From Marivita lacus (GTDB lineage: Bacteria; Pseudomonadota; Alphaproteobacteria; Rhodobacterales; Rhodobacteraceae): DNA of 64,000 bases. Below the pieces are notes generated by a model. It searched no databases. It was not told where the DNA came from and was given only the letters and a program-made list of their open reading frames with translations. How positions within the stretch are numbered: position 1 is the stretch's first letter; every line of letters starts with the position of its first letter. The stretch is taken from NCBI RefSeq assembly GCF_014637725.1, contig NZ_BMFC01000011.1, positions 1-64,000 on the forward strand, in the 5' to 3' direction. The translations under genes and the position numbers were made by a program. Below, one piece after another: positions 53,692-61,964 of the stretch.

Positions 53692-54360
53692 ATGCGCCCG
53701 ATTCTCATCGCCGCCCTTACCCTTGTCGCGCAGGCCGCCACGGCGGATGTGTGCGATTACCGCCCCAGCATCCTTGCCGGAAAGGCCGGGCAAGCCGCCA
53801 AGTCCACTGCCGGAACCGTGGCCTCCGTGACCACCGAAGGCATTCGCGCCGTGGGCACCTATACGCTGGAAAACCCCGTGTCCGGCGTCAGCATGATCAG
53901 CACCGGCCTCAGCAGCGTCACAGCGGCGGGCACCAGCCTTGCCACGGGCGCCGGTGGGGCCGCGACAGCCGCCGGTGCCATCGTCACGGCACCGGTCACA
54001 TTGGCGGTGGCCGGGCTGACCGCCGTGGCGCTGGGGGGCTACGAGGGCGTGTGCCATTTCCAGGTCGAACGGATCACCGACTACGACGAGATCCTCTATA
54101 TCGTCAGCAACCTGTCGGCCAATTCCGACCCGACCATGTTCACCCTGATCCGCGAGGGCAGCCCCTATGTCACGCTGCGCGGGCGCGACGCGATTGCCAC
54201 CGCCAACAAGGTGCGTGTCGCGTCAACCGGGATCGGGCCGTTCATCTTTGACGTGGAAAACCTCTATATCGCTGATGGCACCCTGATGCACCGCGACCGG
54301 GGGCGGAACACGGTCATCGGCGAGGTCGGATTGCAGGTGATCGAGGTCGAAACCCCCTGA
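53692..54360 (+). CDS. Exported Gly/Ala-rich protein of unknown function
   Basis: The 222-residue protein has a signal peptide (1-17, ...LVAQAATA) and a central small-residue region (about 30-120) rich in Ala, Gly and Thr with two or more hydrophobic stretches (SVTAAGTSLATGAGGAATAA and TAPVTLAVAGLTAVALGGYE). The C-terminal 100 residues are predominantly beta (ITDYDEILYIVSNL, FTLIREGSPYVTLRG). It may be a membrane-associated or glycine-zipper-like protein. Not recognised. An upstream GTG at 53659 is possible. Confidence 0.65.
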   Translation: MRPILIAALTLVAQAATADVCDYRPSILAGKAGQAAKSTAGTVASVTTEGIRAVGTYTLENPVSGVSMISTGLSSVTAAGTSLATGAGGAATAAGAIVTAPVTLAVAGLTAVALGGYEGVCHFQVERITDYDEILYIVSNLSANSDPTMFTLIREGSPYVTLRGRDAIATANKVRVASTGIGPFIFDVENLYIADGTLMHRDRGRNTVIGEVGLQVIEVETP

Positions 54361-54442
54361 CGTTTTCAAAGCCTCACTTGCGCGACATCAATGTGCAGGC
54401 CGATCCGGTCGGGCAGGATGACGGGATCAAAGGGAGACCATC

Positions 54443-54754
54443 ATGGACCTGAACCACCAAAAAGACATGCTTGAGAAGCGCCGCGCCGAGATCACCGGAG
54501 AGCTTGGCCGGATCGAGGATTCGCTCGACGATCCGATGCCCCAGGATTGGGAAGACCGCGCCACGGAACGGCAGGGCGACGAGGTGCTCGAAGCGCTTGG
54601 CAAGGCCGATCTTGACGAATTGCACCGCGTCGATGCCGCGTTGGGGCGGATCGAGGCCGGAACATATGGTGTCTGCGTCAAATGCGGTGACCCGATTTCC
54701 GATGAACGGTTGAGCGCGGTTCCCACCGCCGCCCTCTGCCGGGTCTGCGCCTGA
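54443..54754 (+). CDS. DksA/TraR-type zinc finger protein
   Basis: The 103-residue protein has a coiled-coil N terminus (MLEKRRAEITGELGRIEDSL, about 9-28) and a C4 zinc finger (CVKCGDPI...ALCRVC, about 77-103), the DksA/TraR pattern. DksA-like factors bind RNA polymerase through the secondary channel and act with ppGpp. The coiled coil lacks the DxxDxA motif of classical DksA tips (the region reads DDPMPQDWEDRA), so it belongs to the shorter TraR/YbiI-like group. ATG 54443 follows GGGAGACC. Confidence 0.85.
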   Translation: MDLNHQKDMLEKRRAEITGELGRIEDSLDDPMPQDWEDRATERQGDEVLEALGKADLDELHRVDAALGRIEAGTYGVCVKCGDPISDERLSAVPTAALCRVCA

Positions 54755-54845
54755 CGCTTTGCTGTATGCCGATTTGATCCGCATCAAGGCGGACATATCG
54801 GGATCGTGGAATACAGCACACGATCCTGATGACATGGAGGCTCAG

Positions 54846-55028
54846 ATGCTCCGACTCGCCGGCATTCTTTATTCGCTCATTGCAACCACGCTTGCAGGCA
54901 GCGCCGTGATCGCGGTGCTGACCGCAGGCTATGACACGCTTGTGCCCATCCTGATCGCTGCCGTTATAGGTGCCGTCGTGGCGCTGCCGGTCAGCTATTT
55001 CGTGGCGCGCGAAATCACTCAGTCCTGA
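54846..55028 (+). CDS. Small two-helix membrane protein
   Basis: The 60-residue protein has two hydrophobic helices (about 4-26 and 30-53). ATG 54846 follows GGAGG with good spacing, which decides it over the upstream ATGs at 54759 and 54834. I recall similar short proteins in Rhodobacteraceae, sometimes mislabelled as CTP synthetase. Function unknown. It overlaps the end of the convergent phosphatase gene by 10 bp. Confidence 0.7.
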   Translation: MLRLAGILYSLIATTLAGSAVIAVLTAGYDTLVPILIAAVIGAVVALPVSYFVAREITQS

Positions 55029-55480
55029 CGTGCGGGGCGCTCCAGCGCATCGAGCAAGCCATCCGCGCAGTGCTCGATCAGCGCCAGCGCACCGTCGAAA
55101 TCGCGGGTGAAATACGGGTCCGGCACATGGTCAGCGCCGCTGTCCTGCGCGTATTGCGTGAACAGCGCAACCCGGTCCGCCGGGCCGAGCGCAGCCAGAT
55201 TGGCGGCGTTGTCGTCGTCCATCACCACGATCAGGTCATACTCGGTGAAATCAGACCGGCTCACCTGCCGGGCGCGCAGCGAGGACAGGTCATAGCCCTT
55301 GGCGCGGGCGGCCTCCTGCATCGGGCCATAGGGCGGCTTGCCGATGTGCCAATCCCCGGTGCCCGCGCTGTCGAGGATCACGTCCATGCCGCGCGCCGCT
55401 GCCTTGGCGCGGGTGACCGCTTCGGCGGTGGGGGACCGGCAGATGTTGCCCAGACAGACAAAGAGGATACGATGGGTCAT
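55019..55480 (-). CDS. Low-molecular-weight protein-tyrosine phosphatase
   Basis: The 153-residue protein has the P-loop CLGNICRS (CX5R, Cys9 and Arg15) at its start, the catalytic Asp in VPDPYFTRD (about 124-132), and the normal LMW-PTP length. It dephosphorylates tyrosine or small phosphoesters; in bacteria such enzymes often act on BY kinases, but no such kinase is near. It is divergent from the sirtuin gene with 44 bp between the starts. Confidence 0.9.
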   Translation of the reverse strand: MTHRILFVCLGNICRSPTAEAVTRAKAAARGMDVILDSAGTGDWHIGKPPYGPMQEAARAKGYDLSSLRARQVSRSDFTEYDLIVVMDDDNAANLAALGPADRVALFTQYAQDSGADHVPDPYFTRDFDGALALIEHCADGLLDALERPARQD

Positions 55481-55524
55481 GTCCGTGACTTAGCCGGTTG
55501 CGGTCGCTCGGGAAAGGGGACGCG

Positions 55525-56220
55525 ATGCGACGGATCGACAGGATCGTCATTCTGACAGGCGCCGGGATCTCGGCCGAAAGCGGGCTGGGCACATTCCGCG
55601 ATGAAGGCGGGCTCTGGTCCCAGCACCGGATCGAGGACGTGGCCACGCCAGAGGCCTTTGCCCGCAACCCCGACCTTGTGCACCGCTTCTACAACGCGCG
55701 GCGCATCCAGGCAGCAAGCGCCAAGCCGAACGCCGCCCATGACGCGCTGGCGCGGCTGCAATCGGACTTCCCCGGCGAGGTGGTGCTGGTGACGCAGAAT
55801 GTCGACGGTCTTCATGAAAAGGCCGGAGCACAGGCCATCCACATGCATGGCGAATTGTCCCGCGCGCTCTGCGCGTCCTGCGGCCACCGCTGGGATGCCC
55901 CACCCGAGATGGTGGTCGGAGAGCCCTGCACGGCCTGTCGCGCGCCCACGGCACGGCCGGACATCGTGTGGTTTGGTGAAATGCCCTATCACATGGACGA
56001 CATCTTTGACGCGCTGCAAACCTGCGACCTGTTCGCCGCCATCGGCACGTCCGGGCAGGTCTATCCCGCCGCCGGGTTTGTCCAGGAGGCGCGCATGGCC
56101 GGGGCTGCGACGGTGGAGCTGAACCTGCGCGACAGCGACATGTCCCACGCCTTTGACGATCATATTACCGGACTGGCCAGCAAGACGGTCCCCGCATGGG
56201 TGGACCGCCTGCTGGCCTGA
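55525..56220 (+). CDS. cobB: NAD-dependent protein deacylase (sirtuin, CobB-like)
   Basis: The 231-residue sirtuin has the NAD-binding motif LTGAGISAESGLGTFRD (about 10-26), the catalytic TQNVDGLHEKAG and HMHGEL (His about 112), and a four-Cys zinc site (CASC about 119-122 and CTAC about 140-143). The Y/R pair for succinyl or malonyl recognition (YNARR near 66) suggests the CobB/Sirt5 class. It removes acetyl or succinyl groups from proteins such as acyl-CoA synthetases. ATG 55525 follows AAAGGGGA. Confidence 0.92.
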   Translation: MRRIDRIVILTGAGISAESGLGTFRDEGGLWSQHRIEDVATPEAFARNPDLVHRFYNARRIQAASAKPNAAHDALARLQSDFPGEVVLVTQNVDGLHEKAGAQAIHMHGELSRALCASCGHRWDAPPEMVVGEPCTACRAPTARPDIVWFGEMPYHMDDIFDALQTCDLFAAIGTSGQVYPAAGFVQEARMAGAATVELNLRDSDMSHAFDDHITGLASKTVPAWVDRLLA

Positions 56221-56224
56221 ACGG

Positions 56225-56713
56225 TCAGCTTCCCGAGCCCTGGTTCATTTGGCTTTGACCATGATCCATGCCGCCGTGATCTTGCCGGTCCAGATCGACA
56301 GGAACCTCCACCACGACATCACCTGCGGTTTCGAAGGTCAGGGTCACGGTAACAGTGGCGCCCTGCTCCATCGGGGCGGTCAGGCCCATGAGCATGACGT
56401 GCTGGCCGCCACGCTGCATCGCGATCATGCCATTCGCAGGCAGGTCGAATCCCTCCTCGACATGCACCATGCGCATGATTCCGTTTTCCCCTTCGAGATG
56501 GGTGTGCAGTTCGGTACGGGCAGCAGCCTCGCTGCTGACGGCAACCAGACGGTCCGCCGCATCGCCGGAATTGTGGATCACCAGGAACGCCGCGCCGGAC
56601 TTGGCCATCGGCGACGAGGCGCGCGCATAGGCGTCTTGAATCGTGATTTCGGCAAAGGCAGGCAGCGCGCAGAACAGGGCGGTGGCCCCCGCGATCAGGG
56701 TGGTTTTCAACAT
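56225..56713 (-). CDS. PCu(A)C copper chaperone
   Basis: The 162-residue protein has a signal peptide (1-21, ...ALPAFA) and the PCuAC copper site pattern: His in LHTHLEGENGIMRM with Met about ten residues later, and later QHVMLMGL (His and Met), then a His/Met-rich C terminus (DRQDHGGMDHGQSQMNQ) that can bind additional copper. It delivers Cu(I) in the periplasm, for example to cytochrome oxidase. The partner gene upstream also suggests copper handling. It ends 5 bp past the convergent sirtuin gene. Confidence 0.9.
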   Translation of the reverse strand: MLKTTLIAGATALFCALPAFAEITIQDAYARASSPMAKSGAAFLVIHNSGDAADRLVAVSSEAAARTELHTHLEGENGIMRMVHVEEGFDLPANGMIAMQRGGQHVMLMGLTAPMEQGATVTVTLTFETAGDVVVEVPVDLDRQDHGGMDHGQSQMNQGSGS

Positions 56714-56751
56714 GTCGGTGTCTTTCGTTTGATGTCAGGAATGTGTGAATA

Positions 56752-57102
56752 TCAAACGAGTCCCGGCGGCCCCCGTGCCTGCGCCACCCTCGGCGCGGCG
56801 CTGTGCGCCCCAATGGCAAGGCCGGGCAGCCAGATGTCCTGCCACAGCACAGCCTGTTGCAGGTCCGGCACGACACCCAAGTGATCGGCAAAGAACGCCA
56901 TCGCGTAATCGGGGCAGATCATCACCCCGCCGGTCGGTTCTCCGTTTTCGTCCACGAGAATGTGAACCGGGCCGGTGCCGGTGCAGATCTCCATCGTGCC
57001 AACGGCGGGGGACTGCCCGCGCGCCGCAGCGAACTGCACGCTGGTGAATGCGATCAACAGCGCCAGACCAAGGGATGTGATGTGCCGCAGCAGGGATGTC
57101 AT
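56752..57102 (-). CDS. DUF2946-like exported protein
   Basis: The 116-residue protein has an N-terminal hydrophobic signal (about 5-26) and two Cys residues (EICTGTGPVHILVDENGE and VMICPDYAMAFF) in the pattern seen in DUF2946-type proteins next to copper genes. ATG 57102 was chosen; a start at 57144 adds 14 residues. It precedes the PCuAC chaperone by 38 bp on the same strand. Likely role: periplasmic or membrane copper handling, by context. Confidence 0.68.
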   Translation of the reverse strand: MTSLLRHITSLGLALLIAFTSVQFAAARGQSPAVGTMEICTGTGPVHILVDENGEPTGGVMICPDYAMAFFADHLGVVPDLQQAVLWQDIWLPGLAIGAHSAAPRVAQARGPPGLV

Positions 57103-57140
57103 GGAGCCTAGGTACAGACCGCACCGCCGCCAACAAGGCG

Positions 57141-57183
57141 ACAAAAGGAAACAGCCTCGCGCGGAGTCACCGTGCGAGGCTGT
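57141..57183 (-). terminator. Rho-independent terminator after rpmB
   Basis: On the minus strand a 10-bp stem (ACAGCCTCGC with GCGAGGCTGT, 57151-57160 and 57174-57183) is followed by TTCCTTTTGT. It begins 23 bp after the rpmB stop codon. Confidence 0.88.
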
Positions 57184-57205
57184 CCAATTTTCGAAACCGA
57201 AGCAA

Positions 57206-57496
57206 TCAGGCCTGAGCGGCTTGTGCCTTCGTGATTTCCTTTTTCACCTTCAGCGCGTTGGCCGACAGCTCTGTGTCCTTGGCCTTGGCCAGGAACTTGT
57301 CCAGACCACCGCGGTGATCGACGCTGCGCAGTGCGTGGGCGGAAATGCGCATCTTGATGCCACGGCCGAGCGTTTCGGACTGCAGCGTCACGTCGTTCAG
57401 GTTCGGCAGGAAACGCCGACGTGTCTTGTTGTTGGCATGGCTGACATTGTTGCCAGTCATCGGGCCTTTACCGGTCAGTTCGCAAACACGCGACAT
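57206..57496 (-). CDS. rpmB: 50S ribosomal protein L28
   Basis: The 96-residue protein has the L28 start [20 protein letters not shown], the [18 protein letters not shown] segment (about 23-40) and the C-terminal [23 protein letters not shown]. Alphaproteobacterial L28 is of this length, with the extended C terminus. It is monocistronic, with a strong terminator and an upstream gap of 195 bp toward the meaB gene; GAGGATGAACCC precedes the start. Confidence 0.97.
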   Translation of the reverse strand: MSRVCELTGKGPMTGNNVSHANNKTRRRFLPNLNDVTLQSETLGRGIKMRISAHALRSVDHRGGLDKFLAKAKDTELSANALKVKKEITKAQAAQA

Positions 57497-57691
57497 GGGT
57501 TCATCCTCGTTTTATCAGAAGCGGAAGATCAGGCTTCCACCAATATGAAAGGGCGCCAACTGGCAGCGCCCGGAATCTCGTTGGCTGTCCTTAGAGGGAT
57601 GCGGCATAGCCGTCAAGGCCCGCACCCGCAGAAGGCGACATTCGCCACAGGTATTTTCGGTCCGGCATCGCCGGGCCACGTTTCCGGCCGG

Positions 57692-58684
57692 TCACGCGAC
57701 AGTCGGGATACGCCCTTCAAGCTGGGCCAGCACCTCGTCCGCCGCCTGGCTGGGGGTCTTGAGGCCCTCTTCCACCGCGCGGCCCAACGATTGGACCAGG
57801 CCTTTCATCGGCTCCCGCTCCAGCCGCGCCAGAAGCGATTGTTTCAATTCGGCCTCGAACCAGAATCGCGCCTGCCCGGCGCGGCGGGCCGCGAAATGGC
57901 CCTGCTCGCGGCGCCAGTCGGTCAGACTTTGCATTTCCTGCCAGGCAGTTTGCAAACCCGTATCCTCGAGCGCCGAGACCGTCATCGCCTTGGGAAAGCC
58001 CTGCGGATCCTGCGGCCGCTTGCGCAAGAGCCGGAGCGCACCCGCGTAATCGGCACAGGTGCGGGTCGCAGAGGGCTTGAGGTCGCCATCTGCCTTGTTG
58101 ACAAGGATGATGTCGGCCATCTCCATGATGCCGCGCTTGACCCCCTGCAATTCGTCTCCCCCCGCCGGGGCGAGCAGCAGGATGAAGAGGTCCGACATTT
58201 CGGACACAACCGTTTCGGATTGCCCAACCCCCACGGTTTCGATCAGCACCACATCGAACCCGGCGGCTTCACACAGGTTGATCGCCTCGCGGGTGCGGCG
58301 CGCGACGCCACCCAGGTGCGATTGCGAGGGTGAGGGGCGGATGAACGCGTTGGGGTCGCGCGACAGGCGTTCCATCCGGGTCTTGTCACCAAGGATCGAC
58401 CCACCCGACCGCGCGGAACTGGGATCGACGGCAAGCACGCCCACCTTGAGTCCAAGCGCCGTCAGCATCAGGCCAAAGGATTCGATGAAGGTGGATTTGC
58501 CCACACCCGGCGTGCCCGACAGCCCGATGCGCAACGCCTCGCGGTCATGCCCCTTGAGCCGGTCGAACAGCGCAATCGCCTCGGCCCGGTGATCGGCACG
58601 GCCGCTTTCCACCAGCGTGATCGCCCGGGCCAAGGCGCGGCGTTCCCCGGTCAGAATGCGGCGGGCCAGATCGTCGATATCCAT
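57692..58684 (-). CDS. meaB: MeaB-type GTPase (methylmalonyl-CoA mutase chaperone)
   Basis: The 330-residue G3E GTPase guards and reloads methylmalonyl-CoA mutase with adenosylcobalamin. The P-loop is LSGTPGVGKSTFIE (about 55-68), the metal-binding DPSSARSGGSILGDKTRM (about 86-103) and the ETVGVGQSE switch (about 150-158), with NKAD for guanine specificity (about 195-198). It is not beside a mutase gene in this window. ATG 58684 chosen; a start at 58738 lacks a better ribosome-binding site. Confidence 0.93.
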   Translation of the reverse strand: MDIDDLARRILTGERRALARAITLVESGRADHRAEAIALFDRLKGHDREALRIGLSGTPGVGKSTFIESFGLMLTALGLKVGVLAVDPSSARSGGSILGDKTRMERLSRDPNAFIRPSPSQSHLGGVARRTREAINLCEAAGFDVVLIETVGVGQSETVVSEMSDLFILLLAPAGGDELQGVKRGIMEMADIILVNKADGDLKPSATRTCADYAGALRLLRKRPQDPQGFPKAMTVSALEDTGLQTAWQEMQSLTDWRREQGHFAARRAGQARFWFEAELKQSLLARLEREPMKGLVQSLGRAVEEGLKTPSQAADEVLAQLEGRIPTVA

Positions 58685-58747
58685 GGGCGAGGCTCCGTCT
58701 TGATCTCGTGGCACATGTGCCACGGTCGCGCCGGGCAAGTAAAGCCG

Positions 58748-59299
58748 TCAGCCCAGCCCGCCCGGCCCGTGTTTGAGGATCACCGGAACGATCAGCTCTT
58801 CCTCGTCGATCAGATGCCGGTTCAGCATCGCCTGAAAGCCAAGCAGATCCTTGCGGAATGCACCCGGTTCGAGTGTTCGCTGGATCACCCCGTTCGCGCC
58901 ATCGGCAAAGCGGTTCAGCAACCCGTCCATGGCGTGATGGTCACTGTCCAGCAACTCGAACCCGCGGTTGAGGATCGGCTCACGTGTGGCAAGCACCGGG
59001 AAATAATGGTGGTCCTCGATCTGGTGGTGCCCGTGGAGGTTCTGCAGCAACATCGAGCCGTATCGCGAGAGTTTCCCGGCATGGGTCTGCGCGTCGATCT
59101 TGCGGTCCACCGCCTGTTCCGCATCGGTGATGAGGGAGGTCATCAACCGCCGGAACATCAGGTGCCGGTCCAGCCAGAACGCGACCAGCCCGGCGAAATT
59201 GTCATGCTCGGGCCATGTCTCGCGCGGGTAGTCCTGCAACAACACGCGCAGCGCGTCCGGCAGACCGTCGCGGGTCTCAAGTGTCAGCGTGTCGGTCAT
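58748..59299 (-). CDS. Hemerythrin HHE domain protein
   Basis: The 183-residue protein has the HHE cation-binding pattern: HDNF (about 31), HLMFRRLM (about 45), LHGHHQIEDHHYFPVL (about 87-102), DSDHHAMDG and NRHLIDEEELIVP, giving at least five His and two Glu ligands of a diiron site. It probably senses or stores oxygen or NO, or supports repair of Fe-S proteins. ATG 59299 follows an excellent AGGAGG at a five-base distance. The gene is 49 bp downstream of the universal stress gene, on the same strand. Confidence 0.85.
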   Translation of the reverse strand: MTDTLTLETRDGLPDALRVLLQDYPRETWPEHDNFAGLVAFWLDRHLMFRRLMTSLITDAEQAVDRKIDAQTHAGKLSRYGSMLLQNLHGHHQIEDHHYFPVLATREPILNRGFELLDSDHHAMDGLLNRFADGANGVIQRTLEPGAFRKDLLGFQAMLNRHLIDEEELIVPVILKHGPGGLG

Positions 59300-59348
59300 G
59301 GTCACCTCCTGTCGGGCAGGAGGTGCAACCCGAGCGGGGAATTGTCAA

Positions 59349-59756
59349 TCAGCGCAGCACATGCACCGCGCAGTTCGAATGCCGCACCACGTGGGTCGCC
59401 GTGGACCCCAGCAGCAGGGTCTGCATGCCGGGCCGGTGCGAAGCGATCACGATCAGGTCGCAGTCCTGCGCCTCGGCAAAGTCGAGGATGGCCCGCCCGG
59501 TATGGCCTTCGATGACAACGGACTTTGCCCCGGCTTCGGACGCAAGCCGCGCCAGTTCGGTTTCGATGCCCTTGCGCGTGGCGCTCAGGATATCGTCAGA
59601 GATGTAGCTGATGGCATAGCTGGGCACGGCTTCGACCACGTGCAGCAGCGTGACCTCCGCCTCTTGAGATGCCAGCGCCCTGGCGATCGCGAAGGCCTCG
59701 GTGGTGCGGTCGTCTTCGTTGTCGAGCGCGATCGGTATGAGAATTTTGGTATACAT
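59349..59756 (-). CDS. Universal stress protein (UspA family)
   Basis: The 135-residue protein has the UspA fold: MYTKILIPIALDNED at the N terminus and the ATP-binding motif DLIVIASHRPGMQTLLLGSTATHVVRHSNCAVHVLR (about 100-135), a variant of G-2x-G-9x-G(S/T) in which the first Gly is replaced (ASHRPG). It responds to stress or low energy. An FNR-like box TTGATCCGGATCAT lies 57 bp upstream of the ATG. It is probably co-transcribed with the hemerythrin gene. Confidence 0.88.
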   Translation of the reverse strand: MYTKILIPIALDNEDDRTTEAFAIARALASQEAEVTLLHVVEAVPSYAISYISDDILSATRKGIETELARLASEAGAKSVVIEGHTGRAILDFAEAQDCDLIVIASHRPGMQTLLLGSTATHVVRHSNCAVHVLR

Positions 59757-59812
59757 CTGTCCCCTCCCTGTTTCAGGATGGCAGCAGCATAGGCGTTTGC
59801 AGCCCCGGCGCC

Positions 59813-59826
59813 TTGATCCGGATCAT
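59813..59826. promoter_or_regulatory. FNR-like box upstream of the universal stress gene
   Basis: TTGATCCGGATCAT matches the FNR consensus TTGAT-N4-ATCAA at nine of ten positions. Its centre lies 63 bp upstream of the usp ATG, which would place a promoter start at about 20 bp before the ATG if the box is at -41.5. Low-oxygen induction of usp and hemerythrin by FnrL is the likely meaning; this is inferred from the motif alone. Confidence 0.65.
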
Positions 59827-59869
59827 GGTCATCGGGAAGTTTGCAAAGTCCGGGGTCGGGTTTGCAAAC

Positions 59870-60715
59870 TCAGGAGACGTTGGGTTCGCCCTGAAGCCCA
59901 AGCAGCTTGCGGAACCCGGTCCAGTACCCCGGTAGGCGCGGCGGTTCCTGAAGCTGCGGCAGTGCGTCGTCGGCCCAGCGCGGCATGCGGCGGGTGGTGA
60001 AATCGCGGCCCCAGTCCAGATAGGCCTCTGCATCATCGGGGCGCAGGCGGCACGCGGACCCGACCAGACCGACCAGCGTTTCGGGGGCCGAGTACCATTC
60101 GTCCTGAATGCCCGTGACCTTCTTTTGCAACAGCGGCCCGACCCAGCGCATCAGCGCCTTGTCCGAGAACTGGAGCAGCATCCGGCCCATCTCTTCGCGG
60201 CTGTAATGGATCAACGGAGGGAACGTGTCGAAGAACAGCGCGCGACCGTCGAGATAGGCAAAATTGCGGATCGAGGGGTGAAACCCGATCCGGGTGTCGA
60301 ACTGGTCGGCATTGTTCCAGAAGGTGGCGATCACGTCGCCTGCCGCTTCCATCATCCGGAGCGTTTCGTCGGTGCTGGCGCTCTGCATCTGCGGGCGCAT
60401 CATGCTGTCCGAGGGCAGCGCCTCTTGCACGATCACCGGGATACGCGTGCCGTCCATGCCCAGAAGGTGAAATTCGGTCTCCGGCAGGGCAACACCGGCG
60501 GTGTTGAGGGCTGCCACGTAATCGTCATGGCACTGGGCCAGACGGTCGAGTGCCGACGCATCGGGCAGGCTGCGATAGACCTTGATCACCTTGTCCGAGA
60601 ACGGGCCGGAGGCCGGACGGAAGGGCGCACAGAAATACCCGAGCTTTGACACGGTCTGCCCGCGCGCGGCGCTGTCGGCGCGGATCACGGTTTTGAGGGC
60701 GTCGAGGTCGGTCAT
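59870..60715 (-). CDS. Cytoplasmic protein of unknown function, possibly kinase-like
   Basis: The 281-residue protein has no signal peptide and no motif I can name with certainty. Segments such as ETEFHLLGMDGTRIPVIVQEALP (about 78-100) and GFHPSIRNFAYLDGRALFFDTFPPLI (about 144-169) recall the aminoglycoside-phosphotransferase or kinase fold (hinge and a DxxGN-like region), as in DUF6206-type proteins that I recall. It has no clear catalytic loop. It follows the ParA gene on the same strand (30-bp gap), so these two may form a unit. Confidence 0.6.
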   Translation of the reverse strand: MTDLDALKTVIRADSAARGQTVSKLGYFCAPFRPASGPFSDKVIKVYRSLPDASALDRLAQCHDDYVAALNTAGVALPETEFHLLGMDGTRIPVIVQEALPSDSMMRPQMQSASTDETLRMMEAAGDVIATFWNNADQFDTRIGFHPSIRNFAYLDGRALFFDTFPPLIHYSREEMGRMLLQFSDKALMRWVGPLLQKKVTGIQDEWYSAPETLVGLVGSACRLRPDDAEAYLDWGRDFTTRRMPRWADDALPQLQEPPRLPGYWTGFRKLLGLQGEPNVS

Positions 60716-60745
60716 GGTGCAGGCTCCTTGGTCGGGTGCCTTGCC

Positions 60746-61387
60746 TTACCCGTTTGCCAGCGCCCGTGCCACCTCGGAGGTGAGCGCATCTACTTCGGCC
60801 TGTGCGGGTGTCTTGCGCCCCTCGGCGGCACCGCGACCCTGCCCCAGAGCTTCGGCATAAATGACACGGTTTGACAGCGTGGCCTCGGCGATGCGCGCCA
60901 TCAGCTTTTCGGCCGCCAGGGCCACTTCGGCACCAAGACGGGTGTTCTGCCGCGCGCGGTTGAGCACGATCATCGCTTCCTTGTCTTCGCGTCGTGCCAG
61001 ATCAAGCACACCTTCGGTGGCCCACAGATCGACATGGCTGACGCTGACCGGCACGATCACGAGGTCGGCCACGCGCAGCGCCGGGCGCAGGTCGCTGTCG
61101 GCCTTGGGGGGCGTGTCGATGATCACGATGTCATGAGAGTCCGACAGCTTGCGCACCTCGTAGGTGATGCCCCATGCCGAGGACGTCGCGAATTCCAGAC
61201 CATCGACCGGACCCGATTCGGTTTCGACACGGGTCATGAACCAGCGCCCGAGGCTGCCTTGCGGGTCGATGTCGATCAGGGCGACGCTCTTGCCTTGGCG
61301 CAGGAAGCCGATGGCGAGGTTTGCGGACACGGTGGTCTTGCCAGAGCCGCCTTTTTGTTGCGCAACTGTGATGACGTGGCCGGACAT
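60746..61387 (-). CDS. Orphan ParA/MinD-type ATPase
   Basis: The 213-residue protein has a deviant Walker A motif QQKGGSGKTT (about 9-18), the Walker A' IDIDPQGSLGRW (about 39-50) and Walker B VIIDTPPKAD (about 91-100). It is short, lacking the N-terminal HTH of chromosomal ParA, and no parB-like gene is adjacent. Such orphan ParA proteins position cellular cargo such as chemotaxis arrays, pili or storage granules; cargo here is unknown. The ATG at 61387 lies 96 bp from the divergent FMN-barrel gene. Confidence 0.87.
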   Translation of the reverse strand: MSGHVITVAQQKGGSGKTTVSANLAIGFLRQGKSVALIDIDPQGSLGRWFMTRVETESGPVDGLEFATSSAWGITYEVRKLSDSHDIVIIDTPPKADSDLRPALRVADLVIVPVSVSHVDLWATEGVLDLARREDKEAMIVLNRARQNTRLGAEVALAAEKLMARIAEATLSNRVIYAEALGQGRGAAEGRKTPAQAEVDALTSEVARALANG

Positions 61388-61483
61388 GGTCTGTTCCTTC
61401 GATTCGGGACCAACGGTACAGGGTTGCTGTGCAGGTGCAGCATTAAAATTGCCACACCCGGTCCAGATGATAGGCTGAGTTGT

Positions 61484-61963
61484 ATGAAATCCCCGATCCG
61501 CCCCACCGATGACGATGCCCGCGCCTTGGCGCGGGACCTGATCCGAACCGCCCGTTTTGCGGCCTTGTCCTATCTTGATCCTGCGGACGCGACGCCGATG
61601 GTCAGCCGCATAGCGCTGGTTGCGGGGCCGGACGGGTTGCCGCTCAGCCTGATCTCCGACCTCAGCCATCACAGCGCTGCGTTGCAGCATAACCCGCTCT
61701 GCGCGCTGTTGATCGGGGAACCGACGGGCAAGGGCGATCCGTTGACCCATCCGCGCCTGAGCCTACGGGCCACGGCGCGCTTTATCCGGCATGGGGAGGC
61801 TGAGCATGCAGAATTGGCACAGGCATTCCTGTCGAAACAGCCCAAGGCCAAGCTTTATATCGGGTTTGCCGATTTTGCGCTGGTGCGGTTCACCCCGCTG
61901 GGCGCGTTTCTGAATGGCGGGTTCGGGAAGGCTTATACGTTGAACGCGGCCGATTTGTCATGA
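61484..61963 (+). CDS. HugZ/pyridoxamine-oxidase-like FMN-binding protein
   Basis: The 159-residue protein has the FMN split-barrel pattern: LIRTARFAALSYLDPADATPMVSRIAL (about 19-45), LISDLSHHSAALQHNPLCALLIGEP (about 55-79), and RLSLRATARFI, then FADFALVRFTP. This is the core of the HugZ group that degrades haem, and of related pyridoxamine oxidase-like proteins. The C-terminal haem-binding part of full HugZ is missing, as the protein ends at about 159 residues. It is followed after 1 bp by palindrome copy C. Confidence 0.8.
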   Translation: MKSPIRPTDDDARALARDLIRTARFAALSYLDPADATPMVSRIALVAGPDGLPLSLISDLSHHSAALQHNPLCALLIGEPTGKGDPLTHPRLSLRATARFIRHGEAEHAELAQAFLSKQPKAKLYIGFADFALVRFTPLGAFLNGGFGKAYTLNAADLS

Positions 61964-61964
61964 T

